A program made the position numbers and the translations under genes. Below, piece by piece: positions 15,978-23,044 of a stretch of 29,213 nt of DNA. Each line of letters begins with the position of its first letter. The first letter of the stretch is position 1. Below the pieces are notes generated by a model, which saw only the letters and a program-made list of their open reading frames with translations, had not been told where the DNA came from and did no database searches. Location of the stretch: positions 1 through 29,213 of the forward strand of contig CAYSTA010000023.1 of the NCBI GenBank assembly GCA_964433845.1, read 5' to 3'. The DNA is from MAG-121220-bin8 sp964433845 (GTDB lineage Bacteria > Bacteroidota > Bacteroidia > Flavobacteriales > Flavobacteriaceae).

Positions 15978-16824
15978 AAAACTCGAGTTCTTTTTTTTGC
16001 AACGCATCTTCAATTAAATCTTTATCGAAATCATTAATAAATTCCAATTTCTTTTTGTTTAATAAAATTTGTTTTAATGTTGGTTTAATGTAATCTAAAG
16101 GAGCTACATCATTCCTAAAAACCGATTTATTAATTTTTATCAAATATAATTCTAATGAATCTTCTAATTGATAAAATAAAGCTTTTTTTACAATATTTTT
16201 TTTAATATAAGTTTTAATATCAGGAAATTTAGAAAAGAAAAGATCTTTATTGATCCAAACAGAATCATTTAATGAAAATGAGGAAAACTGTAATGAAATA
16301 GAATCAAGAAAAATAATATCATCTCTATTGAATCTTTTAAACCTGTTTCTAACATCTTTAATGTTATAATTATCTTCAGATATTTTTATATATCTAGCTT
16401 TAACTAAATCCTGATTTAATTTAAAATTTGACTTGTTAGTATTGTAATAATTCTCTAATTCGTCATCTAAAATTATAGTATCCATAGATGCTTTGACCAT
16501 TTTTTCTTGATAATAATGAGAAAACAAGTCACTTTTATAAGATTCAACTAAATCCAAAAGATTTTTTTGTTCTTCAAAATCTAAATTAATTAGAGCTTTA
16601 TCATTTAGAATATGTTTTTTAGCCCAATTAATAATTTGATTATTTACATAAATGATACTATCCTCTATAGATAAATTTGTTGGGATGTTATTTTTAATAT
16701 CTTCAAAATACAAGTATTTATCTTGCATTCTAGCTATAGCAAATCGAGGTTTATTAGAAAAATATTCACAATTAATGAAAAACAAAATAGATATTAATAC
16801 AAAAAGTGATTTTCTTAAACTCAA
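15964..16824 (-). CDS. Lipoprotein resembling a SurA N-domain without a PPIase domain
   Basis: A 286-residue predicted lipoprotein. The N-terminus MSLRKSLFVLISILFFINCEYF gives a lipobox-like FIN-C (Cys19), with Asn at -1 as often accepted in Bacteroidota. The rest is helical and charged, with 'LYFEDIKNNIPTNLSIEDSIIYVNNQIINWAKKHIL' resembling the start of a SurA/PpiC N-domain ('...VL...D...I...L...LI...KLL...A'). I cannot find the parvulin core (no H-[IL]-L ... GWH-I). It lies 7 nt after guaB and overlaps surA by 14 nt, so it is probably a chaperone partner of SurA. Function is inferred from position. Confidence 0.7.
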   Translation of the reverse strand: MSLRKSLFVLISILFFINCEYFSNKPRFAIARMQDKYLYFEDIKNNIPTNLSIEDSIIYVNNQIINWAKKHILNDKALINLDFEEQKNLLDLVESYKSDLFSHYYQEKMVKASMDTIILDDELENYYNTNKSNFKLNQDLVKARYIKISEDNYNIKDVRNRFKRFNRDDIIFLDSISLQFSSFSLNDSVWINKDLFFSKFPDIKTYIKKNIVKKALFYQLEDSLELYLIKINKSVFRNDVAPLDYIKPTLKQILLNKKKLEFINDFDKDLIEDALQKKELEFYENN

Positions 16825-16831
16825 AATAATT

Positions 16832-18304
16832 TTATCTAGAATAATTTGGAGATTCCTTAGTTATCATCACGTTGTGAGGATGATTTTCCTGTAAGCCCGC
16901 GCCAGTAATTTGAACAAATTGAGCTTTTTCCTTTAATTCATTTATATTCTTTGTTCCACAATAACCCATTCCAGATCTTATACCTCCAACAAATTGATGA
17001 ATGCTTTCAAGTAAATCTCCTTTATAGGGAACTCTTCCAACTACACCTTCTGGAACTAGTTTATTAGAATCATTAACAGAATCTTGAAAGTAACGATCCT
17101 TACTTCCTTTTTGCATCGCCTCTATTGACCCCATACCTCTGTAAGTTTTAAATTTTCTTCCTTCGTATATAATAGTCTCACCTGGGGATTCTTTTGTACC
17201 AGCTAAAAGAGAGCCCAACATAACACAATCAGCTCCTGCTGCAATAGCTTTGGTAATATCACCTGTGTATTTTATGCCTCCATCTGCTATAAGAGAAACA
17301 CCTGTTCCTTTTAAAGCTTTGGAAACTTCATTAATTGCAGAAAGTTGAGGATATCCAACTCCAGCTATAACCCTTGTAGTACATATCGAACCCGGGCCTA
17401 TGCCAACTTTTACTCCATCAGCACCAGCATTAACTAAAAATGATGCTGCTTCTTTAGTTGCTATGTTTCCAACAATAATATCAATATCAGAAAATTTCCT
17501 TCTTACTTTCTTCAATAAATCAACCACCCCTTTAGAATGACCATGAGCAGTATCTACAACAATTGCATCAACTCCTGATTTATATAATGCTGTACATCTT
17601 TCCATAGAATCGTCAGATACTCCAATAGCAGCTGCAACTTTTAAACGACCATAATTGTCTTTATTTGATATTGGTTTTAATGAAATTTTTTGAATATCTC
17701 TAAAAGTAATCAAGCCTATCAACTTATTTTGATTATTTAAAATTGGTAACTTCTCAATTTTATGTTTTTGTAAAATCATTTCTGCCTCTTTCATAGTTAT
17801 TCCTTCCTTTCCAGTTATCAAATTTCCTTTGGACATTATTTTAGATAAAGGTTTTTGATTATCATTTTCAAATCTTAAATCTCTATTTGTTACAATTCCT
17901 ATTAAATTATGATTTTTATTTACTATAGGAATTCCACCAATACTAAATTCCTTCATACAATTTTTAGCTTGAGAAACTAATGCTGTATCAGGTAATGTAA
18001 CTGGATCTAAAATCATTCCTGATTCAGATCTTTTAACTTTCTTAACTTTCTCTGCTTGAAGATCAATAGACATACTCTTATGTATAACCCCTAAACCACC
18101 CTCCTGAGCCATAGCTATAGCCATCTTACTTTCTGTAACGGTATCCATTGCAGCAGAAACAATTGGAATATTTAAATTAATTTTTCTAGAGAATTTAGTT
18201 TTTAAATCTACTTGATTTGGTAAAAATTCAGAATAGGATGGCACCAATAGAACATCATCATATGTTAATCCAATTCCAGTAAATTTATTTTGAAGATTGC
18301 TCAT
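16832..18304 (-). CDS. guaB: Inosine-5'-monophosphate dehydrogenase
   Basis: A 490-residue cytosolic enzyme oxidising IMP to XMP with NAD+, the committed step of GMP synthesis. Visible are TYDDVLLVPSYS (residues 14-25), the CBS pair inserted at about 95-205, the catalytic loop GIGPGSICTTR (301-311, nucleophile Cys308), DGGI (341-344), and a mobile flap with GRVPYKG. Length matches the family. The start is set at 18304; a longer ORF to 18331 adds nine residues but its ATG abuts the predicted -7 box TATATTTG, so it would lie upstream of the transcript. It is the first gene of a chain running through surA to ccsBA with 7-nt gaps or overlaps. Confidence 0.97.
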   Translation of the reverse strand: MSNLQNKFTGIGLTYDDVLLVPSYSEFLPNQVDLKTKFSRKINLNIPIVSAAMDTVTESKMAIAMAQEGGLGVIHKSMSIDLQAEKVKKVKRSESGMILDPVTLPDTALVSQAKNCMKEFSIGGIPIVNKNHNLIGIVTNRDLRFENDNQKPLSKIMSKGNLITGKEGITMKEAEMILQKHKIEKLPILNNQNKLIGLITFRDIQKISLKPISNKDNYGRLKVAAAIGVSDDSMERCTALYKSGVDAIVVDTAHGHSKGVVDLLKKVRRKFSDIDIIVGNIATKEAASFLVNAGADGVKVGIGPGSICTTRVIAGVGYPQLSAINEVSKALKGTGVSLIADGGIKYTGDITKAIAAGADCVMLGSLLAGTKESPGETIIYEGRKFKTYRGMGSIEAMQKGSKDRYFQDSVNDSNKLVPEGVVGRVPYKGDLLESIHQFVGGIRSGMGYCGTKNINELKEKAQFVQITGAGLQENHPHNVMITKESPNYSR

Positions 18305-18305
18305 A

Positions 18306-18329
18306 GCAATTAACTTAATAATTAATTGC
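18306..18329. repeat. Inverted repeat in the guaB leader
   Basis: GCAATTAA (18306-18313) and TTAATTGC (18322-18329) are exact reverse complements around an 8-bp spacer. The repeat occupies nearly all of the predicted guaB leader, ending 2 bp before the ATG. It may be an operator or an mRNA hairpin; AT-richness makes chance possible. Confidence 0.4.
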
Positions 18330-18332
18330 ATG

Positions 18333-18340
18333 CAAATATA
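18333..18340 (-). promoter_or_regulatory. Predicted -7 box of the guaB promoter
   Basis: Read on the minus strand, this is TATATTTG, a perfect match to the Bacteroidota -7 consensus TAnnTTTG. No good TTG lies about 20 nt upstream. Transcription would start near 18326, leaving about 22 nt before the ATG at 18304. Confidence 0.5.
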
Positions 18341-18381
18341 ACAAAATTTGCAGTATTTAAGTTTTTTTTACTGATAACAAA

Positions 18382-18624
18382 CTAACTTAAAGAAGGTTGC
18401 CATTCAAAACACAACATACCTTGAGAAGCTGATTCTGGATGACTACAAGAATCCATATGAAATGAACTGCAGTTAGTACAATTAGAGTCTTTAGTAAAAA
18501 CTTCTTTGAAACTATGACTATCGCAGACATTAAAAATATCAACTTTTATATCATGTTTAGAACATGTTAAGCTATTTATAAGATTATCGCAGTTTAAGCA
18601 AGTATTATTAGTTCTTATACTCAT
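18382..18624 (-). CDS. Small cysteine-rich protein, probably zinc-binding
   Basis: An 80-residue cytosolic protein with eight cysteines (residues 9, 12, 21, 34, 49, 52, 60 and 72) and several histidines. Two CxxC pairs (CLNC, CTNC) are each followed by further Cys/His residues: C-x2-C-x8-C-x2-H and C-x2-C-x3-H-x3-C-x-H. This looks like two similar metal-binding halves. The end 'GMLCFEWQPS' and 'FNVCDSH' are well ordered, and I believe similar proteins occur in other Flavobacteriia. It lies 67 nt after the iron ABC ATPase gene on the same strand and could be co-transcribed with it. I cannot assign a function; a shadow ORF is unlikely because nothing is encoded opposite. Confidence 0.7.
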   Translation of the reverse strand: MSIRTNNTCLNCDNLINSLTCSKHDIKVDIFNVCDSHSFKEVFTKDSNCTNCSSFHMDSCSHPESASQGMLCFEWQPSLS

Positions 18625-18691
18625 AAGTAGTAATTTTGATTAAAAATAGAGGAAAGATTGTTTAGAATGAATTTAAATTTTCTTGGAATTC

Positions 18692-19654
18692 CTATTGAAA
18701 AAAGTTACTACATAAAGAATCAAAAAATATTAGATCTTTTAAATCATAATCAACGTAGACATATTCCATTTTTTTTATAGATTTTTTGGAAAAGAAATGC
18801 CAATTATTATCATTTAATTTTCCTTTAATTTTGTATTCCTTTCCTTGAAAAAAACATTTTTCAACAAGAATTTTATTGCTAGATTTCTTTACAATTTTAA
18901 TGTTTTCTGGTCTTATATAATATGTTTTATTATCAATTTCAATCTGATTTAAATCTCCTAATATTTTAGCACAATAACAATTAGCAGGCTCACAATACAT
19001 ATTAATTGGATCATCGTATTGTTGTAAAACTCCTGCCTTAAAGATCAAAATTCTATCAGCTATATTCAAAGAATCGTTAATATCATGTGTAACTAAAATA
19101 GTTGTTGTCTTTGTCTCTTTAATAATTTTATAAATTTCATCTCTCATTGAAAACTTGATATTGGAATCTATATTGCTAAAAGGCTCATCCAGTAATAATA
19201 AATCTGGTTCTCTTATAAGCGCCCTTGCAATACATGCCCTTTGCTGTTCTCCACCAGATAATTCGTGAGGATATCTATGTGATAAATCTTCCAATCCTGT
19301 CAAAGAAATCATATAATCAAATTTCTTTAAGTATTTATCTTTTAAATTAAAGGTTACATTTTCTTTCAAGTTTAAGTGTGGAAAGAGAGGATAATCTTGA
19401 AATACAAATCCTATTTTTCTTTCTTGAGGTTTTATAAAAATTCTTTCATTATTTAAAATCTTGTTATTTAATGAAATCGTCCCTGAATTAATTTTTTCTA
19501 AGCCAGAAATACACTTTAAAAAAGTTGTTTTTCCTGAACCGCTTTCTCCTAAAAAAGATATTATTTCACCTTTTTTAACAGAAAAGTTCAATTTCTTTAT
19601 AATTGGTGAATCTTTATTGTAATATTTAACTAAATCTTCTATTTCAAGATACAT
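18692..19654 (-). CDS. Ferric-iron ABC transporter ATPase
   Basis: A 320-residue ABC ATPase of the FbpC/PotA type, energising import. Walker A is GESGSGKTT (residues 36-44), the Q-loop is Gln86 (FQDYPLFPH), the signature is LSGGEQQR (132-139), Walker B LLLLDEP (152-158) and the switch His190. After about residue 215 the C-terminal extension resembles a TOBE-like regulatory domain. A cysteine-containing stretch 'CEPANCYCAKILGD' (about 217-230) is unusual but its role is unknown. It overlaps the permease gene by 11 nt, and with the binding lipoprotein forms a complete iron(III) importer. Confidence 0.9.
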   Translation of the reverse strand: MYLEIEDLVKYYNKDSPIIKKLNFSVKKGEIISFLGESGSGKTTFLKCISGLEKINSGTISLNNKILNNERIFIKPQERKIGFVFQDYPLFPHLNLKENVTFNLKDKYLKKFDYMISLTGLEDLSHRYPHELSGGEQQRACIARALIREPDLLLLDEPFSNIDSNIKFSMRDEIYKIIKETKTTTILVTHDINDSLNIADRILIFKAGVLQQYDDPINMYCEPANCYCAKILGDLNQIEIDNKTYYIRPENIKIVKKSSNKILVEKCFFQGKEYKIKGKLNDNNWHFFSKKSIKKMEYVYVDYDLKDLIFFDSLCSNFFQ

Positions 19655-21257
19655 CGATTTGTTTGTTTATTATATTTTTTAAAATCAGTAATAATATACT
19701 ACCAATAATAATTATCATTAAAGAATATATTGCAGATAATGGTATCATTTCTTCAATAGCAAATTCATAAGTTTGAGTTGCCAGTGTATCAAAATTAAAG
19801 GGTCTTAAAATTAACGTAATAGGTAACTCTTTCATAAGATCGATAAAAGTAACAATAAAAGCCGTTATCAATGCAAATTTATTGATAGGTAAGTGTATTT
19901 TTTGAAGAAGTTTTAATGGCCCTAAGCCTAAATTTTTTGCAGTATCATCATATGAATCTGGATGCTTTTCTAAACTTGATTTAATTGGAGATTTCCCAAC
20001 AGCTAAAAATCTAATAGTATATGCATATATTAAAAGAAAAAATGAGCCTAAAAATGTAAATGAAGTAAATAGATTATCAACAAAAGAGAATAACATTATT
20101 AAACCTAATCCAATTACTGCTCCAGGAATTGCATATCCCATAGAAATTGATTGGCTAATAAAATAATTAACTCTTGATTTAGAAAATTTTTCTACAAAAA
20201 GAAAGAACAATGCAATCAAAACAATCAATGAAGCAGATATAGTTGAAACTGAAATTGAATTAAATGTTAATTCCAACAAATCCATAAAATCAATAAATTT
20301 AAATGAAGCAAAAACATTATTTAAAATAAAAATAAATGGAATTAAAAACCCAAATAAAAATGGAATAAAACAAGTAGTTATCGCAAAAAATTCGTTTTTA
20401 CCTTTTAAATAAGATAATGTTTGAATTCTGGTATTTATTCCATAATAAAATTTAGTTTTTGAATTATAATATTTTTCAATATAAAAGAAGAAAAAAACGA
20501 CAATTAATAGTATAATAGAAAGTTGAATTGCTGTTCCAATATCTCCCAGTGAAAACCATGTTCTAAAAATTCCAGTTGTAAAGGTGTTAACACCAAAATA
20601 TTTCACAGCACCATATTCATTTAGAACCTCCATTAAAACAAGAAATAAACCAGAAAAAATTGCAGGCCTAGATAATGGTAAAATTATTTTTACAAAGGTT
20701 CTAAATGTAGATAAACCTAGGTTTTTAGAAATATTGATATAATTAGCACCTAATAAACTGAAAGAAACCCTAGATGCTGTATATATGTATGGATATAAAG
20801 CTAAAGCCAAAATAATTCCTAAAATTTCAATTTGGAGGTAATCCTGATTAAAGATTATAGAAGTTTCATAAAAATATTTTCTTAAAAAACTTTGGATAGG
20901 ACCAGTATAACTTAAAATATCACTATAAGTAAATGCCATTATATAAGATGGAATAGCCAGAGGAAGATATAATACAATATCTAATAAAAATCTTCCTTTA
21001 AAATTATGATTGCTTATAATCCATGCCGGAACAATTCCAAATAAAAGTGAAAAAAAGGAGGTGATTAAAATTAAATAAAAAGTATTAAGAGTATAGTCTA
21101 AGAGTATGGTATCCCATAAGTAATGAAAAGAGTTTCCTTCTAAATAAAGAAGTTTATAAAAAAGAGTGAAAATTGGAAGCAATAATAAAATTGCAACAAA
21201 TACACTTCCAATAATCCATCTTTTATTTTCAAAAAATAATATCTTTTTTATTTCCAA
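19644..21257 (-). CDS. Ferric-iron ABC transporter permease, two fused domains
   Basis: A 537-residue inner-membrane protein of the FbpB type with about 12 hydrophobic helices. Two binding-protein-dependent transport domains lie in tandem. Each has the ATPase-contacting EAA-type loop, 'SKNLGLSTFRTFVKIILPLSRPA' in the first half and 'AKNLGLGPLKLLQKIHLPINKFA' in the second. The near-identity of these loops (KNLGL-KI-LP) confirms the duplication. The short linker between halves, near residue 270, contains 'KTKFYYGINTRIQ'. It overlaps the binding-protein gene by 10 nt and the ATPase gene by 11 nt, so the three are translationally coupled. Confidence 0.93.
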   Translation of the reverse strand: MEIKKILFFENKRWIIGSVFVAILLLLPIFTLFYKLLYLEGNSFHYLWDTILLDYTLNTFYLILITSFFSLLFGIVPAWIISNHNFKGRFLLDIVLYLPLAIPSYIMAFTYSDILSYTGPIQSFLRKYFYETSIIFNQDYLQIEILGIILALALYPYIYTASRVSFSLLGANYINISKNLGLSTFRTFVKIILPLSRPAIFSGLFLVLMEVLNEYGAVKYFGVNTFTTGIFRTWFSLGDIGTAIQLSIILLIVVFFFFYIEKYYNSKTKFYYGINTRIQTLSYLKGKNEFFAITTCFIPFLFGFLIPFIFILNNVFASFKFIDFMDLLELTFNSISVSTISASLIVLIALFFLFVEKFSKSRVNYFISQSISMGYAIPGAVIGLGLIMLFSFVDNLFTSFTFLGSFFLLIYAYTIRFLAVGKSPIKSSLEKHPDSYDDTAKNLGLGPLKLLQKIHLPINKFALITAFIVTFIDLMKELPITLILRPFNFDTLATQTYEFAIEEMIPLSAIYSLMIIIIGSILLLILKNIINKQIDVS

Positions 21258-22276
21258 CCTGTTTTATCAAAAATATGAATAGCTTCCTCTCTAAATTTAC
21301 CTAACATGTTTAAATCTAGTTTGTCTCTTTTAAAAGTACCCCAATTCTGAACAATCTCTGATGGTTTAACATTTGGGTTAGCTGCATATTCATAACTATT
21401 ATTTACATATGTTTTTTGAGCTTCCTCACTGGTCAAGTATTCCATTAATTTAATAGCATTATCCTTATTTGGAGAATTTTTGGTTAAACCAATACCAGAA
21501 ACATTTATGTGACTTCCTCTTTGACCTTTACCTTGATTTGGGAAAAATACAGACACAGATTTTCCAGCATTTAATTCTTCTTCCTTTTCAGATGATAAAA
21601 GAAGTCCAATATAATAGGAATTTACAATAGCTATATCTCCTTGACCAGCAGCAATAGCTTTAACTTGATCTCGATCGCTACCCTTTGGATCTCTAGCAAA
21701 ATTCTTAACTATACCCTCTGACCAATCAGAAGCAGCATCACTTCCAAGATTTGCTACAATTGAAGACATTAAAGCTTGATTATAAGCATTAGAAGAAGAT
21801 CTAACCAGGATTCTTCCTTTCCATTTTTCATTTACTAAATCTTCATAAGTAGTTAAATCACTTTTTTTAACTCTATCACTACTATATACAAGAATTCTAG
21901 CTCTATATGTTATTGGAATCCAAAATCCATTTTGATCTTTTAAATCATCTGATACATTATTATCTATTTTAGAATTAGAAATTTTTTGAAGTAAATCTAA
22001 ATCAGCAGCTTTTTGAAGTTTTCCTGCATCTACAGTAATGAACAAATCTGCAGGACTATTTTCTCCTTCATTTTTTAATCGTTCAATTAACTCATCTGCA
22101 TTAGCTTTAATTACATTAACTTTTATGCCAGTTAATTTTGTAAAATTTTCATACTGAAGTTTATCAACAGAGTAATGCCTTTGGCTATATAAGTTTACTT
22201 CATTTGATTTTTTTTCAGTTGTAGCACAACTCAATATTAAAGAGGATATTAATATAGAATAAAGTATATTTTTCAT
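21248..22276 (-). CDS. Ferric-iron-binding lipoprotein (FbpA/FutA type)
   Basis: A 342-residue substrate-binding protein. The signal peptide ends in a lipobox ILS-C (Cys17). Mature sequence begins NLYSQRHYSVDK, with the YS-RHY motif (residues 30-35) of FutA/iron-binding proteins, and the distal tyrosine pair NSYYIG (Tyr221, Tyr222). These tyrosines are the ferric ligands in the family. Length matches. It is the first gene of the ABC series, following a hairpin downstream of hmuY. A TATATCTTGC box 29 nt before the ATG may be its own -7 element. Family assignment is strong; exact preference (iron versus other metal) is inferred. Confidence 0.92.
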   Translation of the reverse strand: MKNILYSILISSLILSCATTEKKSNEVNLYSQRHYSVDKLQYENFTKLTGIKVNVIKANADELIERLKNEGENSPADLFITVDAGKLQKAADLDLLQKISNSKIDNNVSDDLKDQNGFWIPITYRARILVYSSDRVKKSDLTTYEDLVNEKWKGRILVRSSSNAYNQALMSSIVANLGSDAASDWSEGIVKNFARDPKGSDRDQVKAIAAGQGDIAIVNSYYIGLLLSSEKEEELNAGKSVSVFFPNQGKGQRGSHINVSGIGLTKNSPNKDNAIKLMEYLTSEEAQKTYVNNSYEYAANPNVKPSEIVQNWGTFKRDKLDLNMLGKFREEAIHIFDKTGWK

Positions 22277-22305
22277 TTAATTTTTATTTAGACTAATTCT
22301 AAACT

Positions 22306-22315
22306 GCAAGATATA
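22306..22315 (-). promoter_or_regulatory. Possible -7 box of the iron ABC operon
   Basis: Minus-strand TATATCTTGC, 29 nt upstream of the ATG. It only partly fits TAnnTTTG and has no clear TTG partner. The identical ten bases precede the M28 peptidase gene. Confidence 0.3.
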
Positions 22316-22359
22316 TAAACAATTAATTAAAAGAAAGCGAAAAGAAAGATTATAACAAC

Positions 22360-22398
22360 AAATCCATTAATTTTTATTAAGTAAAAATTAATGGATTT
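22360..22398. terminator. Hairpin between hmuY-like and iron-binding protein genes
   Basis: A perfect 16-bp stem (AAATCCATTAATTTTT at 22360-22375, its complement at 22383-22398) with a 7-nt loop, 17 bp beyond the hmuY-like stop. On the minus strand the stem ends in ATTT and is followed by GTTGTTATAATC, so the U-tract is poor. Probably a weak or partial terminator, or an mRNA-stabilising hairpin separating two expression levels. Confidence 0.6.
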
Positions 22399-22415
22399 AT
22401 TAAGAACAAGAAGTA

Positions 22416-23033
22416 TTAAAAAGAAGTCTGACCTTTATTTGGCTGATATATGTAATTAAATGTATAATATCCACTTGGATCAATAAATGCGTTAGGGTTT
22501 GCTGGTGAATCTTTATAGTAACTTAAAATTTCTATTTTGGCGTATAACCCATCATGAGTTTTAAATACAATTATTTTCCCTGGTATAGGACTTATAACAT
22601 GCGATTGGCCATTGTAAGTATACCATCCATTTCCACTACCATTACTGATAGCTAATGCAGAGGATGCATCCTGTTTAAATTTAGTTGTATCAACATCTAA
22701 AACAGAAGCCATAGTCCCTGATGCAACATAAGCACCTCCTTGGCCATTTCTAGTTGGTTCATCTGCAGTTCCAGTAGCAGTGCCACCATTTACAATAATA
22801 GTAGTACCTCTAAAACCTATGTCCCATTCTGTTGAACTACTAGATTTTACTCCAGTAGCAAAACTAAATTTTGCAAATTCTCCAGTAATAGGTTGTCCCA
22901 TGCCTCCAGCTTGAGGAGCATGAAAATTATTTACTTTATTAGAAACAACATCTAATAAAGGTTCATCATCATCGCTACATGACGATAATGAAATAATTAT
23001 AAATGATAAAAATAATAGTTTAAGTGTTTTCAT
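22416..23033 (-). CDS. hmuY: HmuY-family heme-binding lipoprotein
   Basis: A 205-residue surface lipoprotein. The signal peptide ends in LSS-C (Cys19), followed by an Asp/Glu-rich stretch (SDDDEP), the usual surface-export signal in Bacteroidota. Diagnostic HmuY-family strands are 'EWDIGFRGTTIIVNGG' (residues 69-84), 'GWYTYN' (136-141), 'HVISPIPGKIIVFKTHDGLYAKIEILSYYKD' and 'YYTFNYIYQPN'. In P. gingivalis HmuY binds heme via two histidines; this protein has His38, His145 and His160, but without an alignment I cannot say which, if any, are ligands. The gene lies 11 nt after the TonB receptor, as expected for a receptor-lipoprotein pair. Confidence 0.85.
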   Translation of the reverse strand: MKTLKLLFLSFIIISLSSCSDDDEPLLDVVSNKVNNFHAPQAGGMGQPITGEFAKFSFATGVKSSSSTEWDIGFRGTTIIVNGGTATGTADEPTRNGQGGAYVASGTMASVLDVDTTKFKQDASSALAISNGSGNGWYTYNGQSHVISPIPGKIIVFKTHDGLYAKIEILSYYKDSPANPNAFIDPSGYYTFNYIYQPNKGQTSF

Positions 23034-23044
23034 AGTTTAAGTAT

